The translations under genes and the position numbers were made by a program. From assembly GCA_016219275.1 (NCBI GenBank), contig JACRBM010000040.1, forward strand, positions 265,783 through 329,782: a stretch of 64,000 bases of DNA, in the 5' to 3' direction. The DNA comes from Chloroflexota bacterium. GTDB taxonomy: Bacteria > Chloroflexota > Anaerolineae > UBA4142. The notes under the pieces were generated by a model. It ran no database searches. It was not told the origin of the DNA and saw only the letters and a program-made list of their open reading frames with translations. This document shows, piece after piece, positions 33,688 to 42,023 of the stretch (the first letter of the stretch is position 1; each line of letters opens with the position of its first letter).

Positions 33688-35629
33688 GGTCACCCTCCTC
33701 GATGGTATCGGCGACATTGGATGGATCGAGCGGCACACTCAGGCGCACCACCGTCCCAGCATCGGGCGCGGCGTGAATAATCAGTTGACCGCCTACTGCA
33801 TCCATCCGTTCGCGCATTCCCATCAAACCCAACCCGCGCTGGCTATCGGTATTGCTGTACACGCTGTTCACATCAAAGCCCTTGCCATTATCGGTAATCG
33901 TGACTTCCAAACAATCGGGCAGGAATTCAAAGACGAACTCGGCGCGCGATGCGCCGGAATGGCGCGCGATGTTATTGATCGCTTCCTGCACCACGCGAAA
34001 GAGCGCGCTCTCGACCGGGGAAGACAAACGGCGCGCGTGCCCGGCTTCGCGCATCCCAAAACGAATCGGCAAGCCATTGAAACGCAATTCGGCGCACCAG
34101 CGTAGCGCTGAAATCAAACCCAAATGGTCGAGCATGGTCGGACGTAAATCCGCGATGATGCGATGGATCTCTTCAAGCGCGGTGTTGGCGAGTTCGTGCA
34201 TCCGTTCCAACTGCGGTCGGATTTCCGGCGCGGTCGTGGTTTCCGCCGCATCGTCCAACGCGTAGGACAAGCCGGTAAGCACCTGGCAGGTTTCGTCGTG
34301 CAAATCGCGCGAGATGCGTTTGCGTTCTTCCTCCTGCGCCGCAAAGATTCGCCGCAACAATTCGCCGCGCACGTGTTCTTTGCGTTGCAACTCGCCGTAC
34401 AAACGCGAGATCTCGCTCTTGGCTTGCTCGACGGCAGTGGTGCGCTCGCGCACACGCGTATCCAATTCGCGGTTCCAGGTTTGGATCTTGGCGATGGAAT
34501 CTTTCAGTCGCAGACGCATCGTGTCGAAGGACGACGCCAACGCGCCGATTTCATCGTGCCCTTCGACGTTTAGAGGCGTGTCGAGATCGCCGTCGGCAAT
34601 GCGTTGGGTGGCGGCGGTCAATGCTTGGACTGGCGTAATCACACTGCGCGTCGTGAGGTACACCAGAATCAATGCGCCGATCAGCATGATCGCCATCAGC
34701 GCAAAAATGCGTAGTTGTAATTGGCGGATGGAGCCGAACACTTCGTCCTCGCTTTGGCGAACCGTGACACCCCACTGCACGCGTTCGAGCGGCGCAAAGG
34801 CGAGGACTTCAGCACGGGGCTGGGACGCAGTCGGCGTAGCGTGACAATCATGGCAGGTCGAGACCGCCGGGCGCTGATCGCGAATCAACGCCGCAAGCGC
34901 ATCGCCGTGATCGCTCGTCTGACCGATGTGTTCGGGACGCGTGCTGATGAGAATATTTCCACCCAGATCAATCAGCTCGAGATAACCCGTCTCACCTAAT
35001 CCAATCGGGTGGGTGAACAAACGAAGATGCGGACTGGTTAGATTGAGCGGGATGACCAGCGCACCTTTGACCTGATTGTTTTCATCGCGGATGGGCGTCG
35101 CGGCAATCGTGGTCGAACCCAGGACGCCGAGCGGTCGCGTATAGCGCGACACGGCGAAGGATTTGCCGTCGAGCACATCCGCGATCGAGGCAAAATGACC
35201 GAAGGAAACGGTTGCCGTCAGAGGAGGAAGCGCGGCGACGACATCCCCGCGGCGATCAAGGAGAAAAACCTGGGTCGTGTAGAAATCAAGTCGTTGGGAA
35301 GCCCGCCTGAGCGCCACACTGATACTCGCGGCGTCCGTCCAGATAGATTGCGCCGCCGCATCCGTCAGCACATCTTGCACGCCGGCAAGCACATAGTCAA
35401 CGTGCCGGGCGGTTGCCTGTGCGAGGATCACGCGCTCGTGCTGAGTGCGCTGGATGTTTTCATTCAACGCCGCCGTGCCCAGGTACGTGAACAATCCAAC
35501 CAGCGCAATGATCCCAACCACGACAATCGCCGCCATCTTGGCGCTCAACCCAATGTTGTGCCAGCGCCACCGGACGATGCGCTGAGGTAACCCCGACAGC
35601 ATGTGCACACGCGTTTTTGGACTGCACAT
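33656..35629 (-). CDS. NarX-like sensor histidine kinase with CxxCH motif in its sensory domain
   Basis: Predicted 657 aa; ATG 35602 is an alternative start. TM1 is about residues 32-52 and a cache-like extracytoplasmic domain spans about 53-300. TM2 is about 303-326, a HAMP domain follows with a coiled coil to about 420, then a HisKA_3 dimerisation domain with phospho-His444 (RDLHDETCQVL) and an HATPase_c domain (DNGKGFDV, GLGLMGMRERMDAVGG). The sensory domain contains C259-H-D-C-H263, a c-type haem attachment motif on the outer side of the membrane. It could sense redox, NO or oxygen through haem. The paired regulator follows with overlap. Confidence 0.88.
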   Translation of the reverse strand: MCSPKTRVHMLSGLPQRIVRWRWHNIGLSAKMAAIVVVGIIALVGLFTYLGTAALNENIQRTQHERVILAQATARHVDYVLAGVQDVLTDAAAQSIWTDAASISVALRRASQRLDFYTTQVFLLDRRGDVVAALPPLTATVSFGHFASIADVLDGKSFAVSRYTRPLGVLGSTTIAATPIRDENNQVKGALVIPLNLTSPHLRLFTHPIGLGETGYLELIDLGGNILISTRPEHIGQTSDHGDALAALIRDQRPAVSTCHDCHATPTASQPRAEVLAFAPLERVQWGVTVRQSEDEVFGSIRQLQLRIFALMAIMLIGALILVYLTTRSVITPVQALTAATQRIADGDLDTPLNVEGHDEIGALASSFDTMRLRLKDSIAKIQTWNRELDTRVRERTTAVEQAKSEISRLYGELQRKEHVRGELLRRIFAAQEEERKRISRDLHDETCQVLTGLSYALDDAAETTTAPEIRPQLERMHELANTALEEIHRIIADLRPTMLDHLGLISALRWCAELRFNGLPIRFGMREAGHARRLSSPVESALFRVVQEAINNIARHSGASRAEFVFEFLPDCLEVTITDNGKGFDVNSVYSNTDSQRGLGLMGMRERMDAVGGQLIIHAAPDAGTVVRLSVPLDPSNVADTIEEGDHVQTDSSSAR

Positions 35630-35765
35630 TCGGACGTCTTCTTTCGGATTCAGCAGGCGCGAAACAAAAGCGACTTATCCTAAACGAATCAATGTTCATT
35701 CATCCAGCCACGTACGTGAATATTGTACTGCGAATCACGGCGCAAGTCAAAAGAACTTGGCAACA

Positions 35766-35980
35766 GGGATGTCCATCAAGTTTTTGGGTGGTGAAAAAAC
35801 GCAATACCGCAAAAGTCACTTTGCCTGAGCGTGTTTTGAGCGTGATTCATGCAATTCTGAGTGTGCCCAAAGTGAGTTTTGCGCTATTGCGAAAAAACCT
35901 TGCGAAAGTTGAACGGCAATCATATTTGATTTGTCGTCAAAACCTTCGCAAGGTTGAGTGTTCCAAAATTTTGACGCACA
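35766..35980 (+). repeat. Repeat A, copy 3, interrupted by element B1
   Basis: The left part (GTCCATCAAGTTTTTGGGTG, 35771-35790) and the right part (CCTTGCGAAAGTTGAACGGC from 35899 onward) match repeat A copies at 15743 and 16000, but 90 bp of element B plus an 8-bp duplication separates them. No gene is seen in the whole spacer 35630-36095. Confidence 0.85.
35801..35890. mobile_element. MITE-like element B1 (90 bp) with 8-bp target duplication
   Basis: Left end GCAATACCGCAAAAGTCACT and right end, inverted, GCAATAGCGCAAAACTCACT. Direct repeats GAAAAAAC flank it (35793-35800 and 35891-35898). The uninterrupted repeat A copies read GGTAAAAAACCTTGCG at this point, i.e. the empty site. It shares its termini with element B2 (26616-26768). 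Confidence 0.85.
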
Positions 35981-36095
35981 CACTTGCAACCGCCCTGTCT
36001 GCGACATGGTTCAATGCGATTAGCGCGTGTGGGTTGGGATGCAAGGCGATACACGATTCGTTGCGGCGTTTCCCCGAATCCAAAAGCAAAGCGGA

Positions 36096-36623
36096 TTAAC
36101 GCGTCGCGCAACCAAGCGCCTCCGCGGCTTGGCGAATGCCGGCGTTCGATTTCAAGCGCAACGCGCTCGCCCAGTAATCGCCCGCGTGACCGCCGAATAT
36201 CGAACGCGTTTCGCCGAACGGACCGGTGAGCGGAATGAACAACGTATCCGGTTCGCCAAATTTATAGGCGACGTGAATCTTGACACGCTTGGGATACGTC
36301 ACTTCGAGCGCGCGTTGTTTCTCGCGATAATCGCGCAACGAGTCCGGCGGCAAGCCGTACGTCGGATCGTAACCGTCAATCTGCGACAACGCGGCGTTGA
36401 GCGCGCGCGTCAGCTCGTCGAACCCAGGTTGTCCCGGCGTGATCGTGACGCGGCAGCCCTCGCGATAAACCACGATGCTCTTAGGCGTCTCATTAAAATA
36501 CGGCAGAAACCACAACGGATCGCCGTTCGCCAGCGAGCTGCTACAAAAAACTAGTCCACCGATCATTACAATCAGAACGAGAAATAAATCGCGCAAGTTG
36601 AATCGAACCGTCTCTAAATCCAT
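36096..36623 (-). CDS. Exported hypothetical protein of unknown function
   Basis: Predicted 175 aa. I do not recognise a family. A hydrophobic N-terminal segment (FLVLIVMIGGLVFCSSSLA, residues 14-32) looks like a signal or lipoprotein-type anchor (Cys27). The remainder is a small globular domain with charged residues and motifs PYFNETPKSIVVYREGCRVT and DTLFIPLTGPFGETRSIFGG. No clear ribosome-binding site is seen. It lies alone between repeat spacer and the peptide-transporter operon. Codon use resembles its neighbours. Confidence 0.55.
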   Translation of the reverse strand: MDLETVRFNLRDLFLVLIVMIGGLVFCSSSLANGDPLWFLPYFNETPKSIVVYREGCRVTITPGQPGFDELTRALNAALSQIDGYDPTYGLPPDSLRDYREKQRALEVTYPKRVKIHVAYKFGEPDTLFIPLTGPFGETRSIFGGHAGDYWASALRLKSNAGIRQAAEALGCATR

Positions 36624-36646
36624 TTGACTTGTCTCATACCTTCGCC

Positions 36647-36679
36647 AGAATCCAAGTTTCTCGAAGAAACCTGGATTCT
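36647..36679. repeat. Hairpin upstream of the hypothetical gene
   Basis: AGAATCCA and TGGATTCT enclose GTTTC and GAAAC, forming a stem of about 13 bp. It may act as a minor terminator or regulatory stem. Confidence 0.6.
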
Positions 36680-36701
36680 AAAAGCGTCACTTGCACCCAA
36701 C

Positions 36702-36727
36702 AAAAAAAGGCGACTCTCCAGCCGCCC
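36702..36727 (-). terminator. Terminator of the peptide ABC transporter operon
   Basis: On the minus strand GGCGGCT-loop-AGTCGCC (one G-U pair) is followed by seven T. It lies about 20 bases after the oppD stop. Confidence 0.8.
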
Positions 36728-36747
36728 TTTTCAACAGACGAAACCGA

Positions 36748-37767
<1,020 letters not shown>

Positions 37768-37791
37768 TTGAGTTTTGATTGCTCCGCAGAA

Positions 37792-38856
37792 TTATCGCTC
37801 ACGTACTTCTAGCGTGAATGAATGAATCGCCGACGTGCCGTCCGGAAAAACGTCGCTCAGAATGCCCGCCCTCGCATCATCCTGGGTTGCGCCGGCGCGA
37901 TCCGTCGCGCGCGCCATCAAGGTGTAGCGTCCTGCCGCGACATCGCGCCAACGCCAGCCCCACGGCGTCCACACGTACGGCGACGGCGCGGGCGTGATCG
38001 TCGTCGCGTGCCAGGTTGCGCCGGCATCGGTACTGACGTCCACCGCACGAATGCCGATCGCGTTCGTCTGCGCGTACCCCGCGATCAACAGGTCGCCGCG
38101 CGCGGGCGTCGTGCCTTGGCGCGGTTCCTGGATTCCCGAATTGAGTTTGATCGTCGCGCGCCGCGACCACCCCTTTTGTTCCCAGGGACCGAGTTTGTCT
38201 TCGTTCGTCACTTCGATGCTGGTAATCCATTTGGGTTGTTTCTGTCCATAGACGCCGGGCAAAAGCGCGCGCAAGGGAAAGCCGTGTGACAAGGGTAGCG
38301 GCTGGTCGTTCATCGCGTACGCGAGCAACGCGTGCTCCTCCAGCGCGGTCGCCAGCGGCACGGTCGTGAAATAATCGTCCACACCGCCAATCGTCACGAA
38401 CTGCGCGCGCGTGTCTACGCCCGCGCGCGTCAGCACATCGCGCAACAAAATGCCGCGCCAGTTCGCGTTGCCGATGAGATTACCGCCCACCGGATTCCCA
38501 ATGCATTCGAGCGTGTGCATCGTCGTGATTGCTGGTAGTGCTTTCACCTCGTCGAGCGTGAGACGCATCTCGTCGCGCACGAGACCGTACACAAACAGTC
38601 GCCACGAATCAAGACCAATACTGGGAAGGTCCGCATATTTCACGGTGTAAAAATCTTCGTTGCGCGTAATCCAGAGCGGCAAGGGCAATGCTTGCTTCGG
38701 GTCCAGCGTGAATTTGCCCCCGTCCGTCTGCGGACCCGCTACCGGCGTCGGCGTTGGAATAGTTGTTGGCGCGCAGGAGACAAGTCCGCCGCTGGCGAAC
38801 ACGACGAGGCCGCTGGCGCTGATTGTTAAAAATTCACGACGCGTTAAACGTCGCAT
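37792..38856 (-). CDS. Sulfite oxidase-like molybdopterin enzyme, Tat/lipoprotein-type exported
   Basis: Predicted 354 aa. The N-terminus has the twin-arginine motif TRREFLTIS and a lipobox-like LVSC (Cys28). The core resembles the sulfite oxidase/YedY molybdopterin fold: TMHTLECIGNPVGGNLIGNA holds the Mo-ligand Cys118, and WRGILLRDVL and HGFPLRALLPGVYGQKQPKW follow. The C-terminal part is an Ig-like Mo-co dimerisation domain (AVDVSTDAGATW). This group oxidises sulfite or reduces sulfoxides. The true substrate is unknown. It lies within the peptide transporter operon, 24 bases before oppD, which is an unusual place. Confidence 0.85.
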   Translation of the reverse strand: MRRLTRREFLTISASGLVVFASGGLVSCAPTTIPTPTPVAGPQTDGGKFTLDPKQALPLPLWITRNEDFYTVKYADLPSIGLDSWRLFVYGLVRDEMRLTLDEVKALPAITTMHTLECIGNPVGGNLIGNANWRGILLRDVLTRAGVDTRAQFVTIGGVDDYFTTVPLATALEEHALLAYAMNDQPLPLSHGFPLRALLPGVYGQKQPKWITSIEVTNEDKLGPWEQKGWSRRATIKLNSGIQEPRQGTTPARGDLLIAGYAQTNAIGIRAVDVSTDAGATWHATTITPAPSPYVWTPWGWRWRDVAAGRYTLMARATDRAGATQDDARAGILSDVFPDGTSAIHSFTLEVRER

Positions 38857-38872
38857 GGTTCATTATTTTCGT

Positions 38873-38931
38873 AGGGGCAGGGTTTGTCCCTGCCCAAATT
38901 GGGCAACCACAAGGGTCGCCCCTACCAATAA
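38873..38931. repeat. Hairpin between the ATPase gene and the sulfite oxidase-like gene
   Basis: GTAGGGGC...GCCCCTAC encloses smaller stems (GGCAGGG/CCCTGCC and TTGGGCA-type). It is an intergenic palindrome within the operon. Confidence 0.6.
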
Positions 38932-38934
38932 ATG

Positions 38935-39912
38935 TTACGCGTAATGGCACGCCGCCCAATGCCCAGGTTTCACCTCGCGCCATTCCGGTTCCTTGACATC
39001 GCACTGCCCGCGCACCGCGATGGGACAACGCGTGTGAAAGCGACAACCAGACGGCGGCTTGAGCGGCGACGGCACATCGCCGGTCAGCACGATGCGTTCG
39101 CGCTTGAGCGTCGGGTTGGGTTCGGGAATCGCAGACAACAGCGCCTTGGTGTATGGATGCAATGCGTCGGCGAACAACAACTTGGTCTCCGCGAGTTCCA
39201 CGATCTTGCCGAGGTACATCACCGCGATGCGATCGCTGATGTACTTGACGACCGCGAGGTTGTGCGCGATGAACAAGTACGTCAGACCCAGTTCTTTCTG
39301 CAAGTCCTTCAACAAATTGAGCACTTGCGATTGAATCGAAACGTCGAGCGCGGAGACCGGCTCGTCGCACACTACGAACTTGGGGTGCAGAATCAACGCA
39401 CGCGCAATGCCGATGCGCTGGCGCTGCCCGCCGGAAAATTCGTGCGGGTATCGGCGCGCGTACTCGGGGCGCAACCCGACGCGCATCATCATTTGCGTCA
39501 CTTGCTTTTTGCGTTCCGCCGATGTGAACGCGCTGTGCACGCGCAACCCTTCGCCGATGATTTCGCCAATCGGCATGCGCGGATCGAGCGAACCGTACGG
39601 GTCTTGAAAAATGATCTGCATATCTTTGCGCGCGGTTTTAAGTTGATTGCCACCCATCCGAAACACGTCTTGCTGTTCGAAGGACACTTGCCCGCCGGTC
39701 GCCGGCACCAAACGGAGAATCGCGCGACCAGCCGTCGTTTTACCGCAGCCCGATTCGCCGACCAAGCCCAGCGTTTCGCCTTTGCGTAAATCGAACGAAA
39801 TGTGATCCACCGCGCGCACATTGGCGACGACGCGCTGGAGCACTCCGGCGCGCACGGGATAATAGACGACGAGATCGTTCACGCGGACGAGCGTATTGTT
39901 TTCAGTTGACAT
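38935..39912 (-). CDS. oppF: Peptide ABC transporter ATP-binding protein (OppF/DppF)
   Basis: Predicted 325 aa. Walker [10 protein letters not shown], signature [16 protein letters not shown], Walker [11 protein letters not shown] and switch [12 protein letters not shown] are all present. The C-terminal motif [21 protein letters not shown] is typical for OppF. It follows oppC by 6 bases and functions with OppD as a heterodimeric ATPase. Confidence 0.93.
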   Translation of the reverse strand: MSTENNTLVRVNDLVVYYPVRAGVLQRVVANVRAVDHISFDLRKGETLGLVGESGCGKTTAGRAILRLVPATGGQVSFEQQDVFRMGGNQLKTARKDMQIIFQDPYGSLDPRMPIGEIIGEGLRVHSAFTSAERKKQVTQMMMRVGLRPEYARRYPHEFSGGQRQRIGIARALILHPKFVVCDEPVSALDVSIQSQVLNLLKDLQKELGLTYLFIAHNLAVVKYISDRIAVMYLGKIVELAETKLLFADALHPYTKALLSAIPEPNPTLKRERIVLTGDVPSPLKPPSGCRFHTRCPIAVRGQCDVKEPEWREVKPGHWAACHYA

Positions 39913-39918
39913 GGCAGA

Positions 39919-40812
39919 CTAGACCTTCATCCGAGGATCGAGCGCGTCGCGGAGACCATCGCCCATAAAGTTGAACGACAACGAGGTGATAAAAATGAAA
40001 AAGCCGGGGAGCACCGCTTTCCACGGCGCGAGGAACATGTCGCTCTGCGCGTTTTGCAACAGATTGCCCCAGGTCGCGGTCGGCAGTTGCACGCCAAAGC
40101 CGAGAAAACTTAACGCCGATTCGGTGATGATTGCCGCGCCGACCGCCAACGTCATCGCGACGATGATCGGCGCGAGCGCGTTCGGCAACATGTGCCGCAC
40201 GATGATTTCAAAGTGCGATACGCCGAGCGCGCGCGCGGCTTCGGCAAATTCCTGACCGCGCAAGGACAGCACGACGCCGCGCACGACGCGCGCCGAACTC
40301 GTCCAACTCAGCGCGACCAGAATGCCGATCAACATCGGCACGCCGCCGCCTTTGAAGAACGACGCGAGGATGAGCAGAATCGGCAATTGCGGCATGGTCA
40401 AAATCAGATCAACCAGGCGCATCAAGATCGTATCTACCCAGCCGCCGAAATAACCGGAAATCGCGCCGATGGTCATGCCGATCAGCGTCGCGCCTATCGC
40501 GACGCTGAAACCGATCGAGAGCGAAATCTGCCCAGCAAATAACAAGCGCGAGAGCAAGTCGCGACCCAGTTCGTCGGTGCCAAAAATATGTCCCGCAGTT
40601 GGACCTTGATTACGATTGACCAGGTCCTGGGTGAGCGGATCGTACGGTGCGATGATACTGGCGAATGCCGACAACGACAACAGGGCAACAATGATCACCA
40701 TGCCCATCAAAGCAAGGCGATGTCGGCGAAACCGCCGCCAGACCATCGCGGCTTGCGTTTCCTCCTGGACATTTTCCAGGTCGAGCGGCAATTCTAGTTC
40801 GGCAACTGACAT
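39919..40812 (-). CDS. oppC: Peptide ABC transporter permease (OppC/DppC)
   Basis: Predicted 297 aa from ATG 40812 (MSVAELELPLDLENVQ), with GAGG five bases upstream; an upstream GTG would add seven residues. N-terminal domain RRHRLALMGMVIIVALL, then GTDELGRDLLSRLLFAG and the EAA motif EAARALGVSHFEIIVRHMLP. The C-terminus MGDGLRDALDPRMKV is typical. Confidence 0.92.
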   Translation of the reverse strand: MSVAELELPLDLENVQEETQAAMVWRRFRRHRLALMGMVIIVALLSLSAFASIIAPYDPLTQDLVNRNQGPTAGHIFGTDELGRDLLSRLLFAGQISLSIGFSVAIGATLIGMTIGAISGYFGGWVDTILMRLVDLILTMPQLPILLILASFFKGGGVPMLIGILVALSWTSSARVVRGVVLSLRGQEFAEAARALGVSHFEIIVRHMLPNALAPIIVAMTLAVGAAIITESALSFLGFGVQLPTATWGNLLQNAQSDMFLAPWKAVLPGFFIFITSLSFNFMGDGLRDALDPRMKV

Positions 40813-40830
40813 AACGACCTCATGGTTAAA

Positions 40831-40865
40831 CACTACGCACTACGCACTACGCACTACGCAGTACG
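40831..40865. repeat. Heptamer tandem repeat CACTACG x4 plus a variant
   Basis: Four perfect CACTACG units (40831-40858) and one CAGTACG, followed by degenerate TATTCCG and TATTTCG, lie between oppB and oppC. A tandem array of this size may vary in copy number. Confidence 0.9.
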
Positions 40866-40888
40866 TATTCCGTATTTCGTGGCGCGGG

Positions 40889-41917
40889 TTACGAGTACTT
40901 GATGCGCGGGTCAACGACAGTGTAGAGCACATCGGCGAGCAAGTTCGCGATGACGACGAGAATCGCGCTGATGAGCAGAAACATCATCAAGACCGGATAA
41001 TCGCCGCGCGTGAGCGCGTTGATGTACATGCGCCCCATGCCATTCCACGCGAAAATCGTTTCGGTGATCACCGCGCCGTTGAACAGCGTCGGCAGCGAGA
41101 GCACGACAATCGTGATGATGGGAATCAGCGCGTTGCGGAGCGCGTGCTTGGTGATGACGAGCCGCTCGACGACGCCTTTGGCGCGCGCGGTGCGGACGTA
41201 ATCCTGGCGCAACACTTCGAGCATGCTCGACCGCATATAGCGGCTCCACGACGCCATCTGAAACAGACTCAACACAATCGCGGGCATGATGAGATGTTGC
41301 GCGAGATCGAAGAAGGTACCCTTGTCCGGACCGAACAATGATTCGTTGCCGCCGGGCGGCAACGCGGGCAAGCCCCACGCTTTGAACTGCAATGAGAAAA
41401 CAAGAATCATCATCAAGCCGAACCAAAAGACCGGCATCGCCACGCCGATGAAAGAGAACGCGGTCAGCACATAATCGAGCAAACTGTACTGCTTGACCGC
41501 GGCGATAATGCCAATTGGGATGGCGAAAATCAGCGAGATCAACAGCGCGGTACCCGAAAGCATCAGCGTGTTGCCGATACGCGTCGAGAACAATTCCATC
41601 ACCGTGACGCCTTGCGCCACTTTCCACGATTCGCCCCAGTCGCCGCGAATGATGCCTTTGCGTTCGCCGCCGTCGTACCAATCATCGCCGGCAATCCAAA
41701 TGAGGTACCGAATGTGCAACGGTTTATCGAGACCCAGCATTTTGGTCAGGCGTTGGTAATCTTCGGGCGTCAGCGCGGTTTCACGGCTCGTGCCCTGCTG
41801 GGTGTACTCCCACAGTGGACCGCCGGGCGCGAGATTCAACAACATATAGATGAGGAAAGATGAAACCACGACCACGAGTACCATCTGAACGAAACGACGA
41901 ACGAGATAACCTGTCAT
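40889..41917 (-). CDS. oppB: Peptide ABC transporter permease (OppB/DppB)
   Basis: Predicted 342 aa from ATG 41917 (MTGYLVRRFVQMVLVVVVSS), with GGGAGAAG upstream. This is the standard OppB start, first membrane helix directly after MxxYLxRR. The C-terminal coupling region RTARAKGVVERLVITKHALR is the EAA loop. It is separated from oppA by two strong stem-loops. Confidence 0.92.
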   Translation of the reverse strand: MTGYLVRRFVQMVLVVVVSSFLIYMLLNLAPGGPLWEYTQQGTSRETALTPEDYQRLTKMLGLDKPLHIRYLIWIAGDDWYDGGERKGIIRGDWGESWKVAQGVTVMELFSTRIGNTLMLSGTALLISLIFAIPIGIIAAVKQYSLLDYVLTAFSFIGVAMPVFWFGLMMILVFSLQFKAWGLPALPPGGNESLFGPDKGTFFDLAQHLIMPAIVLSLFQMASWSRYMRSSMLEVLRQDYVRTARAKGVVERLVITKHALRNALIPIITIVVLSLPTLFNGAVITETIFAWNGMGRMYINALTRGDYPVLMMFLLISAILVVIANLLADVLYTVVDPRIKYS

Positions 41918-41930
41918 ACGCTTCTCCCAA

Positions 41931-41962
41931 GACCCGAAGGGTTTTCGAAAGCCCTTCGGGTC
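41931..41962. terminator. Stem-loop just upstream of oppB
   Basis: GACCCGAAGGG and CCCTTCGGGTC form a perfect 11-bp stem with a 10-base loop. It can act in the oppA-oppB leader as an attenuator or as a 3' stabiliser. Confidence 0.65.
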
Positions 41963-41984
41963 TAGCGCCCACAAACAAAAACGT

Positions 41985-42012
41985 GGCGGGTGCGCGCGTG
42001 CGCGCACCCGCC
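41985..42012 (-). terminator. Partial terminator after oppA
   Basis: GGCGGGTGCGCG and CGCGCACCCGCC form a perfect stem. On the minus strand it is followed by TTTTTGTTTG after three bases. It probably causes a high ratio of binding protein to permease transcripts, as is common for ABC importers. Confidence 0.75.
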
Positions 42013-42023
42013 GGGTTGAGATG

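Noticed and set aside
40831..40865. Possible CRISPR array at the CACTACG repeat
   Set aside because: Units are 7 bp with no spacers. It is a simple tandem repeat, and no CRISPR array or cas gene was seen in the window.
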